From contig JAEMBT020000006.1 of NCBI GenBank assembly GCA_018873245.2, forward strand, positions 12,928,387 to 12,992,386: a DNA stretch of 64,000 nucleotides, given 5' to 3'. Numbering within the stretch: the first letter of the stretch is position 1; each line of letters begins with the position of its first letter. Below are positions 11,286 through 23,341 of this stretch, one piece after another. The DNA comes from Archegozetes longisetosus (lineage: Eukaryota; Arthropoda; Arachnida; Sarcoptiformes; Trhypochthoniidae). A program made the position numbers and the translations under genes. A model generated the notes under the pieces. The model was not told where the DNA came from, made no database searches, and saw only the letters and a list, made by a program, of their open reading frames with translations.

Positions 11286-12479
11286 CAAATCAAACTTCTT
11301 TCTTTATAGTTCGTTGTCAAATGACTGAACAAATATAGAACTGATTTGTTGAAAATCTAATCGTATCTGTCATTTCGTTTGAAGTAATCAAATATGTGTC
11401 GAAAGCTAGCATAAAGAAAACTAGATGTTTGAAGCTTTTTTTCAGTTGATCTAGTACTAAAAATATGGTATTTAATTACTAATATATAAAGCATTACAAC
11501 TATTTTCAGAATATTTTTGTAATTATTCTGATGATGAATATAAATTCAAGTATAGATAATATCCTCGGAGAAAAGTTCGCGCAAAATAAGTGTATATGTA
11601 ATGCACATATATATTGCTTTCCAAAATATCTGAGTATATAAGCTAGTTGTAGTTTTTAGAATTGAATATAGTTTGCATAAATTAATATATTTAGTATACG
11701 ATTACAAACGTTAATTCAAAACTATAGTAAAATGTTGATTTAGCAACATTTGCAAATTTCTATAAGCAAAATATAGATAAAGGAGAACCAAATGCTGTTA
11801 AATCTTCTTGACGACAGAAAGTGGGCACGAAAGCTATGTATCATATAATAAGTCGAGTAGAAAAGTGAAAAAAAACTATAAAGGAAACTTGGCGGTAACT
11901 CAAAGCCTTAGAAATCTAAAAGAGAATGAAAGAATAAGTTGAGCAAAATGTAAAAAATTTTTATAAGTTATGTAAAATTGGGAAAAGAACTAAAATTTTC
12001 TATAAAACTGCTCAAAGAAATAATTAAAATAAAAAACTAAAGCAAAGAAAATGTTTAAATAAGTTGAGAATGTGTGCACTTAAGCCATCACTAAAAACAG
12101 ATAATTCAAGATGACGAAAGTTGTCAATTTATCTACTATTGCGCTAATTCTATGTAAAACTTCTTACATTTCTTACGTTTTTATTCACTAATAAAGTTAT
12201 AAATAAATGAATTTTGTGTGGATTTTTTCTCCGAACATAATAGGCTTAAACAAAAAATGAAAAAGATTCATTAATGAAAATAAATGGCATTACAAGGATT
12301 GAGATTAAATAGCATGAATATGATCATTACTATTATTACATAGTAATAATAATAATAATCTTTACTCAGCGAATGAAATTACAACTACTAAGATATAGCA
12401 ACATGTTTATACCCTTCATTAAAACCCATCATTAGATTTTACAAGTTATGATCATTATGGTTCAAAGAGGTCAAGTGTT
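11286..12479. other. Intergenic; nothing recognised
   Basis: AT-rich, with a short AAT microsatellite near 12340-12360. No gene supported. Confidence 0.45.
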
Positions 12480-13010
12480 GACTGATTAGATTTTTAAAGT
12501 CATTAAAATTATTTTCATTTCTTATATTGATTGGTAAATCATTGAAAATACTGTACATTTCGCATAATAAAAGAACGATTTGTCACATAAATTAATTCTG
12601 TTTCTGTCAATTTGTATGTTGACCTAACCTAACCTAATCTCATTATCTATAAATTTGCTTGCATTAATCCATTCATTTGGTATCGATTGAAATCTTTCTC
12701 TTATTTTGGATATGATACATAAAGTTTGAATTTTCCTTCTATTTTCAAGACTTAACAATAAGAGAAATTTGAGTCTTTGATCATAGCTGAGGGCGGGGGC
12801 TCTCATTTTATGACAAATGAATTCAGTCACTTTTTCTGTACTTTTGGTATGTAACAACGATTACTATATTCTAGAATAGGCAAAATATAATATTTGTAAA
12901 GAGTTAGATATGCTTTTCCGTTAGTGCTTATAGATTTTTAAAAATCAAACTTTTGCACGACTTTAGAGACAATATGATCAATACGTTTGTTGAAACTCAT
13001 TGTTGTCATA
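12480..13010 (-). mobile_element. LINE remnant: C-terminal end of reverse-transcriptase ORF
   Basis: Read on the minus strand with frameshifts, the segment gives the pattern that follows the reverse transcriptase in jockey/CR1-like LINEs: FNKRIDHIV, then LTLYKYYILPILEYS, then SYDQRLKFLLLLSLENRRK, then INLCDKSFFYYAK. The order and spacing match a LINE ORF2 tail. It is decayed (stops and frameshifts) and 5' truncated. A short (CCTAA)3 run at 12622-12637 lies inside it. Confidence 0.7.
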
Positions 13011-14660
13011 TATAATTCCCTAAATGCATATTATACAGGCTTGATTTTTGTGTCATCTAAATAGTAATACTTTTCTGGAATATTATTTTTAAGAGATCCT
13101 TAAATGTTCTGATTTTTCAGATGGATGGAATCTGAATGGAAGTTGAGACGAAGCCTTTTATTTAAATATAGTATTCAATGATTAAACATTAGAAGCATCT
13201 AACAAAACAATAAGAGCTTATAGCGGAGTTTTATTTTTATTATTTGATTAGATTCATTAACTTCTGATTGATCTTCAAACAAGATATATTCCTGAACAAG
13301 TCCAGAAAGCCTTTGCTCAATCATTTACTGATCTAATCTTGACTCTCTATTCATTTGATAGATTATCATTTATATTTATAAAGAAGTTTTTTATTTGGTG
13401 AGTTTTATATTTTTCATAGTTGTGAATTCTTCCATCTTTTTCTTCCTACTTGCAAATTTTATTAAAATATACCATCACTTCACTAGAATCATTATCTCTA
13501 ACGGTGACTAATCCGGTTAAGAGATGAAAAGATATAATCCATTAAGTCAAATAAAAGTCGTAAGATTTCGAACGGGAGTTATTGGTCGAGCATTGAAAAG
13601 ATCTATATTTAACAAATTTCTGTCATATTAGTGGACTTGGAACTTCTTTTTATAGCTGAAAGATAAGATTATGTGAAACTTGTTTTCCTACGAAACTATT
13701 TTTCAAAGTAAAAGTTAAAATAAATCCGTTTGCATAGTTAAAACTGAATAAAGCCTCTGGGTTCTAGTCCAGTTTTCAACTTTTAGTAACTTATTTCGAA
13801 CAAATGAATCTTATTAAACTTCTTAAACGAGTTAACAGTAACTTTAACACATTAAGTAATAGAACTTGAAACACTTAAAATAATCTTTGCTAAGTCTACA
13901 TTCAGATAAGATTTATAACTAAGGTTTCTAATTAGCTTTAAGTTAAGTGAGCCTCTTGTTGTATATTCTTGAAAACACCTTTAAATTGATTTATTATTTT
14001 AAGCAATACTTTACATAATGTATATCATTTTCCATTTAAATCGATTTAGTTTTTTAAATTCAATGTAATATCACAGAAATCACTGTAGGCTTTAAAGGCG
14101 AAAGTTCCCTAGCTTCTAGTAAAGTAACGTCTCTAGTTTCAAACTAACGGAAATTTGTTTTATTTATCATCTAAGAGATGCTGCTGAAATATCGTCTAAT
14201 TTTTCAGAATACCGGTTAGGCGACTTTATGGATTGACGATCGCTAAACTTTATAAACTCAAAAGTAGATAAATTAAGCCCTTAGCTCAGCTTTAATTTAA
14301 ATGTTATCACATTTTGTAACATTTGACTCTTTCAAGCGATGTTGTGATACTTTATTTAAAGTCAAATAGTTTTCAAATTTGAAGCATCTTTTTTTAGTCA
14401 CTAAACTACTGTAAATGTAGTAATGATGTAAGTGTGCTTATGCTCTGATTAAAGAATGCATCAAATTTAGTGGTTTATTGGGTCAGATCTAATCAATTCT
14501 TTAGAGAAAGTTTCGAGGGCTATTTATTTATTAACTCTGTGCATGAGATGATAACTGATGAGTACTGTTTATGTAAGAAAAACTATACTAAAGCTTTATT
14601 AGAGTTAAATAACGATTTTTCAGCTGGAGATTGACCGATAGAACAAATTTACTCCTTTTT
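13011..14660. other. Intergenic; nothing recognised until the promoter at 14669
   Basis: AT-rich, without open frames of note, terminal repeats or RNA genes. The 3' part is the upstream region of the glycine-rich gene. Confidence 0.45.
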
Positions 14661-14668
14661 GAGTAACT

Positions 14669-14676
14669 TATAAATA
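14669..14676 (+). promoter_or_regulatory. TATA box of the glycine-rich secreted protein gene
   Basis: TATAAATA lies 65 bases before the start codon at 14741. Transcription would begin about 30 bases on, near the TCACTTAGTC stretch at about 14701-14710, leaving a 5' leader of about 35 bases. The spacing fits a highly expressed cuticle or secretory gene. Confidence 0.55.
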
Positions 14677-14740
14677 GGAGAACAAACTGAAAATTTTGTG
14701 TCACTTAGTCAAGTCTTGGTTTTGTGTACATCTCTTGAAA

Positions 14741-16294
14741 ATGAGACTTTTGGTTAGTGCTAAAAAAACATTAAGGCAGTTTTGCAGCAATTCTCTCGCA
14801 AATTGAATTTATTATTGATTTAATCGTGAAGTCTCTTTTACAGATAGTTTTTGCTATTTTCCTAAAGTTATGCCAAAGCGTACCTGAATATGGGGCTGAT
14901 TTAGCAAGTTATGGATATGGTGTTCCCTATGGTAAAAGTTTTGGTGTGGGACTGGGCCTTGGAAAAGCTGGACTTAGATTTCGTGGCTTTGGAGGAGGCT
15001 TCAAGGGTTTAAAAGGCCTAAAATTAGCAAGGTTTGAATAATGCTATTATCGTTTTAGTATTCTTGGAGCTAAATTTTCAATTGAAAACCCCAGATATAG
15101 ATTTAACATTAGTAGTTGTGTTTTTAAATATAGATTTACTTTGTATTCGATACAATAGACAAGAGGTTGATGCGCTCATCTATGACCAATATTTGTATTG
15201 TATTCGATTCGGGCGAGCGCGTCAACTCAATACAGTATTTCATCAGTAACTGTTATTTCATTTAGAAAATTGAGTCAGTATCTAGGATCAGAATCGGTAT
15301 CGAATAAGATTTATTTAAACGATAGTTTGATTCACAACGATACTGAGGCAAAATTTGCTCGTACCTTAGACTTCCATTCAATAAACAGTAGCTTACAAGT
15401 GTTATTGTGTACATATACAGACCTCAATTCTTTATACCACCACTTCTACTTCCACCAAAAGTTCTTCCATTAAAAGCAAAAGGTCTACCACTTGCAGCTC
15501 CGCTTCCAGCACATCCACTCCCACTCAGGGTACCATTACTGTCACCTCTTCCTCCACCGTTACCAGTCGCAGGTCATGGACCAAAACTGATCCCAGTGCC
15601 GTTTAAGAGTATTGGAAGGCCTCTTGTTCAAATAACTGGTATAACTCTTATACCGTCACATGCAGCTGGATATGCAGGTGGGCTAGGTAAAGGATTGGTA
15701 GGACATCCTGGTGGATATGGTAAAGGATTAGGTGTTGGTTATGGTCCTGGACTAGGTCTTGGAGGACTTCCAGGTGGATATGGCAAAGGATTAGGTGTTG
15801 GTTATGGTCCTGGACTAGGTCTTGGAGGACTTCCAGTTGAATATGGTAAAGGATTGGGTGTCGGTCATGGTGTTGGACTAGGTCTTGGAGGACCTCCAGT
15901 TGGATATGGTAAAGGATTTGGTGTCGGTTATGGTGTTGGACTAGGCCTTGGAGGACTTCCAGGTGGATATGAGAAAGGATTGGGTGTTGGTTATGGCCCT
16001 GGACTAGGCCTTGGAGGACTTCCAGGTGGATATGAGAAAGGATTGGGTGTTGGTTATGGCCCTGGACTAGGCCTTGGAGGACTTGCCCATGGAAGCGGTT
16101 ATGGAGGTAAAGGGCTGGGATATGGTCCTGGTTTAGCAGTTGGTTTGAATGGAGGTGTAAGAGATTTACACGCAGGATACGGAGATATTGGACATGGCCT
16201 TAAGGGCGAAATTGTCGTCGAAGAAGTCGTCACTCATCATCACGGAGGGAAGCTCTTGTTGAAGATCTTGGATGTGAGGTTATTGATGGACTAG
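14741..16294 (+). CDS. Glycine-rich repetitive secreted structural protein
   Basis: Three exons (14741-14752, 14844-15031, 15421-16294; introns of 91 and 389 bp, phases 0 and 2) give 357 aa. The first exon codes only four residues; with exon 2 it forms the signal peptide MRLLIVFAIFLKLCQS, which no single exon would show. A Pro/Leu-rich middle (PPLLLPPKVLPLK, PLPAHPLPLRVPLL) is followed by six 21-residue repeats of the type GGYGKGLGVGYGPGLGLGG and a tail with VVEEVVTHHHGG. Arthropod cuticle, silk and glue proteins share this make-up, so an extracellular structural role is likely but the exact class is open. A TATA box lies 65 bp upstream and an AATAAA signal at 16609-16614. The tiny first exon followed by the signal-peptide exon resembles many arthropod cuticle genes. 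It is convergent with the ceramide synthase gene downstream. Confidence 0.8.
15707..16084 (+). repeat. Six coding tandem repeats of 63 bp
   Basis: Six in-frame 63-bp units, each coding 21 residues starting PGGY or PV-Y. Units 1 and 2 are almost identical and so are units 5 and 6, while 3 and 4 are more diverged. That pairing suggests recent unequal crossing-over inside the array, so copy number may vary between individuals. Confidence 0.85.
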
Positions 16295-16660
16295 AAATTG
16301 GTGGAAAACTTCATTATTGAATGGATTGGTTGACTTGAAAATCTTCACTCTCAATACTATATAAACATGTTGAACTTGAAGATTTCAAAAAGAGTTCAAA
16401 GACATACGATTCTTAGTGTTATGGCTTAAACTTAGTAAATATTCAATATTTATTTACTTGTTATTATCTAAGAATTCGTCTAATTAGTCAAATCCCATTT
16501 TCTATTTCACGCATTATATGAATTGTCACTTTTCAATCCTTAAATCCTTTCATATTCATAATTTCATATCAGATTTTGACTATTACATAAACAACAAGAA
16601 AAGGTCTGAATAAACATTATCTTTTCTTTTTAGCACTATTTTTCAAACACAATATAAATA

Positions 16661-16795
16661 CAGTCTGATCCGGTTATAAGTAACTGGTCAGTGCATAGGA
16701 AATAAGTTACCTATATCCAAACTCTTTAGCATAGATTAGTTGGTGCTTAACAACTCATTTGTTAACAACCAGTTTGCCTATAACTGAGCAGACTG
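16661..16795. mobile_element. 135-bp MITE with CAGTCTG ends (Tc1/pogo type)
   Basis: CAGTCTGATCCGGTTATAAG at the left is matched in reverse by CTATAACTGAGCAGACTG at the right, with TA on both flanks (16659-16660 and 16796-16797). TA duplication and CAGT ends are usual for Tc1/mariner/pogo derivatives. It lies in the 3' flank of the glycine-rich gene. Confidence 0.75.
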
Positions 16796-16841
16796 TAATT
16801 AAAGTTTATTAGTTTGATTTGTCAAACTATACACTAAGACA

Positions 16842-16960
16842 TGGCTAACTTTCACGTGCAGTTAAGCGTTTTTCAAAAGAGACTTAACAAATCCATAGAA
16901 AATGAAGGCCAATTTTTATTCTCTTTAAAAACCATTTAACTGAGGGCGTAAGTTAGACAG
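16842..16960. repeat. Short imperfect inverted repeat, possible MITE
   Basis: GGCTAACTTTCACGTGCAG at the left pairs imperfectly with CTGAGGGCGTAAGTTAG at the right. No clear target-site duplication, so the element status is uncertain. Confidence 0.35.
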
Positions 16961-17159
16961 GTTTAATTGTGTCACTATAAATACAGTTTCAGTATTAAAT
17001 TATAAAGTCAATTAAACCCAAATTATTATCAAATTTATTTCAACTTAAGGCAACTTTTCAAGTTTTAAATCCTCGAAGGCGCTCAACGACTCAATGGAAA
17101 TTATGTCATAAAAGTAGTGCAAGATATCCACCAAAACCTTTATTTCTTTTTCAATAAAC

Positions 17160-18367
17160 TCAATCAGATTTGTTACTGTCATATGAGGTAGCATCAGACA
17201 CATCAGATATCTCTTTCATTTTGCCAATAATCACGCGATAATAAGTTAGAACAATCCACTTGAAAATGAGTGATCATTAAAAATAAATAGAAGAAAGTCT
17301 AAAATTGAATCAAACTCACTGTAAACCAAAATAAATCCATTGCAAAAATAATCCAGCAAAGTAAAGCGAGTGGAGTCACAGTTGCAAAGGTCGGAGATAT
17401 GAGAGTTCCGTACAGTCCTGTCAATGGATAGTAATATATACGTGTTATAAACCAAGTTATTGGTACCAATACTCCGCATAGTTCTGCGCTACGTTTGAAG
17501 ATTACGTTAACTTTTCCACCCTGTTCACGTATATGAAAGAAGAATTTAGCCCATTCAAGGAATATGTCATTGAAATCGTGCAAAAATGTAATTATGGGAC
17601 CGAATTTATGGAATCTGTAACATATGGAATATATATTTGTAACTTATATTGATTATATTAGCTTATGCTTGAAATGAAACCTCAAATAATAAGAGCCGAA
17701 TAATAATAATATTGTTACTATGTGATGCAAAAGCAGTAAAGATGAATCTTTTTTTCTTGTTTCTATAAAAACGACTGCATATAAACCATAAAAATAATAA
17801 CCCAACTCCATCAAATAATGCAATCTTATGTCTAAAGACACTGAACTTCTATATGAATAGTCTTATGAAAGAGAAGCGAAAGTGTTAGTCGATTCATTAT
17901 ATTTTTTCAAGTTGGTTATTTCATTGTTCATACCATTCCATAGCATATTGGTGTCATGAAAACAAACTTTACAGTTTGTGCGGAATATGATTATGGCAGC
18001 CGTAAAAGTGGCGATTGTGTGAAACATCGCTTTCCAACCAGATTCACATACTTTGGTTCTTCTTCTAGTATCACTTCTCAGATATTCACATAATGGCTAA
18101 AATTTAGGTTTATATCCACTTATGCTCAGTAACGAGTAATGTTTCAATAAATTAAATAAAACATACCATAAACACATAGCTTTGACTCAATTTTCTACTT
18201 TTCGCGAATACAATTACGAAAATAACTACTCCCAAAGCATCGCTTAATGTGAAATTTCCTTCACATTTCTTTATATCTTGCGACAAGTTGAAAAAACTCA
18301 AGTTTTGGTATCTCGCATGAAAAAATGGAATTGCAGACATGAACACTTGGACATAAGTTATGTTCAT
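17160..18367 (-). CDS. Ceramide synthase (TLC/Lag1 domain)
   Basis: Five exons on the minus strand (18367-18167, 18096-17934, 17840-17681, 17614-17320, 17258-17160) join in frame across introns of 70, 93, 66 and 61 bp and give 305 aa. It would acylate sphingoid bases with fatty acyl-CoA in the ER membrane. The Lag1 region is clear: MELGYYFYGLYAVVF, TRKKDS, the catalytic HH at 160-161 in LLLLHHIVT, and HDFNDIFLEWAK at 187-198 with the second His-Asp pair. Several hydrophobic segments flank it, and the short acidic tail (DVSDATSYDSNKSD) is usual for the family. There is no Hox-like domain, and at 305 aa it is shorter than typical CERS (about 350-400); either the N terminus really is short or an upstream exon was missed. 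Exon 3 uses the second of two nearby acceptors (TTCAG|TG), chosen because only that keeps frame. Confidence 0.85.
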
Positions 18368-18980
18368 TCTCGTTATGAATAATACAGTTTTTTAAAAAGT
18401 TAAACAGAAAAACACAATATTGGAATCTAAATGATCACCTGTCATGTTAGTAAATATCCCTCAATTATTGAGGATATGAAAATTCACTATAAATTTGCTT
18501 CTCTCAACGCTAACATATCAGAACTGTAAAATAGTAAAACCTATTTCAATTTTTTCATTTTATGCTGTTTTTACTATAAATTTTACGCGAACAAAGCTGT
18601 TTCAATATACTATCTCTTCCAACTTAATAAAGAACTGTCGCACTCATAATTGGACACTTTGAAAACTTTAGTTTTATTGATAAAAATAAGCTTGTTTTTA
18701 TGTTTGCCGTTTAGAAGATTGATTTTGAGAATTAATGAGTACAAGAAATCTTCATTTTTATTTATTTCATAGAAAATTCTCTATATAACAAATAACTCTA
18801 TTGGAAAACTTCATACATTATCGAGAAAAATAGTAGATCAATAATGAAACATTTATATTGAACGAAAAAGTCATTTATTTATGTTATAGTAACCTATGCC
18901 TGAATGATAAAATTGACTTAACTAGGATTACAATCTCTTAGCAGATTGTTCTTACAATCAAATTTTTATTAAACTTCACT
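18368..18980. other. Intergenic between the ceramide synthase start and the IR stop
   Basis: Must hold the ceramide synthase promoter and the IR 3' end. No further gene or repeat seen. Confidence 0.45.
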
Positions 18981-20760
18981 CTAAAATGAATAATAATATC
19001 TATTTGATAAATAATTTCTTCTCATACTATTATACGAATGTGTTGTTCGTAAATCATTAATAGACTTATTACATCTACTCACTTCCCTATAAAATATTAG
19101 ATTTTTATAATTGATACTAGAATAATTGGAGTCAAATTTGTTGGGCCTAGATTCATCAGTTTCCTCGAATTGCGCTCTATTTGCTTTTAGTCTACAACAA
19201 AGCTTCTCAATGCAAAAACTGATTATTGACAAAATAATTCCCAAACACCATAGGAAATACAATCCATGTAAATGTTTCATTTCTAGGCTTTTAGAGCTAT
19301 AATCATCGGCAGTATTGACTATTCCTAAACGTATCGCATCGTTATTCATATACAATGTTTCACTTATCCATTGATCATAGATACCAGATTCAAACAAGCG
19401 GTAAACCCTAGTCAGAGTAAAAAATTTTTAATGCCATCGAATAACATTAGCACAGAAAAAATTTAAGGTTATTTTTGCATGAACTTACATTTTATTGAAA
19501 TTATTTCTCAATTCAATTGAGGTATGTCTTGATAGTGGTATGAAATATGGAAGGGGCATAAAGTCGTTTTCTGCTCGATATAGTGTAGGAAATTTTGATA
19601 ACTTTGTAGTCCAGTAGTAGTCGAGAAAAGCGTCATCACTGACGAGCGCATATTTAGCGGAAGCCAACTTTGGGAAAGTTTCAGCTTCCCACTTCTCCTT
19701 CTCATCATTTGATATGTCGATGATTTTCATTTTAAATCTCAAAGCTTCAGTAATTGGATCGGAATTTTGTTTAACATATTCATCACACGGCTCACCAAGG
19801 AATACATAGAATTCTTTGATTCTATTATTCAAAGAATACTTGGCTAAATCTTCTAGTGAATCTATTTTATCAAATGATGGTGCGAAAAATAGATAAGTCA
19901 ATAATCCTCCTGTGAAGGCATAAACGAGTATTGTAGAGGAGAGGAGCCATGAGGTCAACAGAACTATGTACTCTTTGGAAAAGTTTTTCCGAACGAAATT
20001 CGGGCTCTGAAGCATAACTATTGAGTAATAATATAGATAGGGAAATAAGCTTTTCTGGATATACGAAGCCATTCCAGCGGTAATTATGAACGATAATGCA
20101 ATTGCTATCCAAGAGCCTACTTCGAAACAGGAAGAAAATTGAAAAAATGGTTCTTTTGGTGGGCCAGCCCCTGATAGTATACAAATCATTTTTATGAATC
20201 CGAGAGAATTCGAAAGGGAAAACTTTTGTATTTCATCTAAGCTCATTGGTGGATTCGGATATACGAACACATCAGTCGCTCCGCTGTCCAAAGATTTGTA
20301 ATGAGCGGCCATTGAATCATTATCTGGTGCTCTGTATGTCAAACTACAAAAACAAAATGTGACTTGAAAACTAAAAAGCTAATTCAATTACTTAACAGTA
20401 AAAATTATTGATTCAAAGTTAGATCTGTAAGCTTTATTCAGTCGGTTGAGTTGCAATCAACAGCTATGAGTGACATTAACAATTTAAATATTTTACTATT
20501 AGTAAGCTTGAAATCAAGTTTTTGAACTGATTATTCAAAATTATCTTATCTCACCTTAAATGTGAAATTTGAGCAAATTGAACAAGAATTTCTAATAAAG
20601 GGCCACATAGTTGTGACGAAATGTTAGAATTTGATTCAAGATCAACAAAAGGCTGCCAAAAACCTAATGATAAGTTTATATTTCCTAATGGTTTGAAGTT
20701 TCCTATTGTATATGGTATATCATGAGTAAAATTATAGCACTGTTTAGATTTTATAAGCAT
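18981..20760 (-). CDS. Ionotropic receptor (variant glutamate-gated channel), chemosensory
   Basis: Three exons (20760-20555, 20343-19489, 19407-18981; introns 211 and 81 bp, both phase 2) give 495 aa. The layout is that of an arthropod IR: part of ligand-binding lobe S1 (LGFWQPFVDLE, CGPLLEILVQFA, LTYRAPDND), first membrane helix (about 142-164, CFEVGSWIAIALSF), a pore-loop segment, a helix at about 193-222 ending AFTGGLLTYLFF where iGluRs have SYTANLAAFLT, lobe S2, and the last helix at about 400-420 (HLHGLYFLWCLGIILS) after an FESGIYDQW motif. The usual glutamate-contacting residues are not evident, as expected for a divergent IR. There is no signal peptide and the N terminus starts just before S1, so a 5' exon may be missing. 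A lone paralogous first exon lies 2.4 kb upstream. Likely sensory neuron membrane; the ligand cannot be told. Confidence 0.8.
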
Positions 20761-23138
20761 TTTTACTCAACATTTGAGGTATAATATATTTATGCACACT
20801 GCTTTGTAACAAAACATCTATAATTTTGCTCATGTTTTCACGTGTTTGATAAAAATTTAAAGATATAAATCACATGTACTCGAGAATTAAGTTACCGTTT
20901 GACCGTATGCTATTAAGTGATCCTTATGAAAGTACTAAGCTTAAAAGTAACCGCATTTTTGCACTATGTCATCTTTATTTTCTTAAATTATATGTTCAAT
21001 GCATCACTAAATAAGGAGTTTTTACCGATCGATATCAAATAAAAGCTACTATTGAATTAGGTTATTTCTGAAATTCATAGTTATTACTATGTATTGTGTA
21101 AAACTTCCGAATCTAAGTACTAAAATCAAGTCCAATATCATTAATATTTTATTGATGTTTAGATTGAAAATCAATTCAAATACCAGCGAAACTTCTATTA
21201 ACTTAAAACTCACTATTTCTCAAATCAGAATTTTCCAATACAATGCACTCTTTTTAACTTATTATGATTTTTAAATTTTTCAGATAACTTCAATAAAAGT
21301 TTAATTTTTATAAGGAACGCCCAAAAAATCAACATCTTCGCCAAAAGTAGGATTTTTTCATCACAGTGAGATCAAAGTTCGTAGAAGTTGCTAATAAAAC
21401 TTAGAAATCGAAGCTTTGACTGCAGGAGGAGCCTCCTCTCTATCTAAAATATCAATGGGCTCATTAAAACGCTAGTATTTATACATTGCTTTTAACGCTC
21501 CAGTCATTCACATCTTCATCAAACTTTTAGCTCCATCTCAATACAGTTCGATATGAATGTGAGTTTGCACTAATAATCATTTATATAATATGTGAATCAG
21601 TCATATTTACATTATTTATGTTTTCATACCATTAAAACCTTTCGTGATAAGATTTATCAAAAGCTTATCTGAGATCGAAACTTATGTGTCCTAATGTGCT
21701 GACTGTTTCTTTTAAAAGCTCTCTCAGGTAAAGTAATTAAGTCTTTAATGCTTTTGTAATTTCAATAAAGAGTCAAATTTTTTACTCATTGACTGAAATT
21801 TTAATGTTTGAAGGTCAACTTTTATTAATCAACTGTAACCTTTAAAAAGAACGGTACTTAGAAATGACAAAACAAGTTTAAAATTAATCGCCGGATATAT
21901 TGCAAGTGTCGACCATTATTTTCTGGACAGCGTCTAATTTCTAATAATATTTTCTTAAACCTTTTAAGTTTGTTTCAAAAAGTTCAGTTCTAGCCTGTTT
22001 CCGTTTCACAAGTTTCAGTTAATAAAAGTAGTTTGTTTCGTTTTGAACTGATAATCGACCATTAAGCTGTGAGGTTTGTTTTCATGTTTTAAACTATTTA
22101 CTAGTAATTTCTAATCGATGTGTAATATTAAAAATGGTTGTTCCTTTGATTTAAGGAAGCTAAAGAAACGGACAATATATTAATACGTTTTGGTGTTCTA
22201 GTCTCAAGTTCATAAATACTCAATTGGTGAATGAGGCTAAATGACTAAAGTTCAACGTTGAATACCAAGTTTTTGATTTAGATTTTATCATTGTTGAGAA
22301 ATCCTTTTGATATTTTCTGATAGGGGAAGCATTTTTCTTGCAGTAAAAGCTTCAAGCATATTAGAAGTAAAAGAAAAGAGTACAAGAACTCGCACCAACA
22401 CACAACAGATATAATTTGAATATCTATTAATGCGGTAAAACTGTTGATCGTTATATAAGTTTTGATTCAATTAGTTTTATAGCCCTGAAGAAGGGTCTAA
22501 ACACTGACCGAAAAGCCTCGGCTAATATAATCTCGTATTTTATATTTTGACGTTCACTATAAACTAATCTTAAGAAGAGAAGAAGCTTTTATAGAAGCTT
22601 TTTAGAGGATTTAGAGGAGAATGAGTTAATATGAAGACTATGTTCATACAAAATAGGGTCTGAACAGCGAACTTCATAACTTGTAAACTAAGGTCTGAAT
22701 CGATCTAAATTTTAAATGTTAGCTAAGGTTGAAAAAAATCAAATTTAAAATTACTAAATGTCATGTACTTAATTCAATACAATTAATCTGTTTTACCACC
22801 ACTCTCAAAGTAATTTGCATAATATAAATCCTTTAAAGTGATTGTTTTATCGAACATAAAGCACTTGCCAAAAAGTTGACTTTAGAGAATTTATACTATG
22901 AAAATTACATAGAAAGTGATGTTAAAACAGATTAACTATGTACTTAATTAAGTACTTGGCATTCGGTAATTATATACTTGATTTGTTTCAACTTTATCTA
23001 ACATTTAAAAGTTAAATCGATTTAAATTTTAGTTAACAATTTATGAAGTTGTCTGTTAAGATATTTTTGCTGTTTGCATTATTCTTTTAAATATAAATTT
23101 CGACACACAATTAGGAACTCAAAGTATTTAAATCTTAC
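20761..23138. other. Intergenic; nothing firm
   Basis: Separates the IR gene from the orphan IR exon, and no matching exons 2 or 3 were found here. At 22482-22525 a stretch (CCTGAAGAAGGGTC...GACCGAAAAGCC) resembles the 3' tail motif of some retroelements, but nothing else supports an element. Confidence 0.4.
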
Positions 23139-23341
23139 CTTAATTTTAATAGATTTGCAACTTCTACGATGAGTCCTACCAGTGGCCCTGACAATGCTAT
23201 AAGTTTATCATGACTATAAGCATCCACGAATGGCGGCCAAAATGTATTCGATATGTTTAAATTTCCCAATGGTGTAAAGTTGCCTAAAATAATCGGTTTT
23301 CCAATAGTAACATTCAAAATTCTCGAAGATTTCATCAACAT
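23139..23341 (-). pseudogene. Orphan first exon of an IR paralogue
   Basis: Codes 67 residues plus 2 bases that align along their whole length with exon 1 of the IR gene at 18981-20760 (LGNFTPLGNLNIS, FWPPFVDAYS, SGPLVGLIVEVANLLKLR), roughly 45% identical by eye. It ends at the same phase at a good donor (TTAAG|GTAAGA). No second or third exon follows before the IR gene. It is a remnant of a tandem duplicate, or possibly an alternative first exon spliced to the downstream gene; the conserved phase makes the latter possible. Confidence 0.65.

Noticed and set aside
12340..12361. AAT microsatellite
   Set aside because: Simple sequence, common in AT-rich genomes.
12622..12637. Three CCTAA units, the arthropod telomere repeat
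   Set aside because: Only three copies, inside a LINE remnant; far too short for telomeric or interstitial telomere meaning.
22482..22525. CCTGAAGAAGG...GACCGAAA motif like the 3' tail of some retroelements
   Set aside because: No coding sequence or repeat boundary nearby supports a retroelement.
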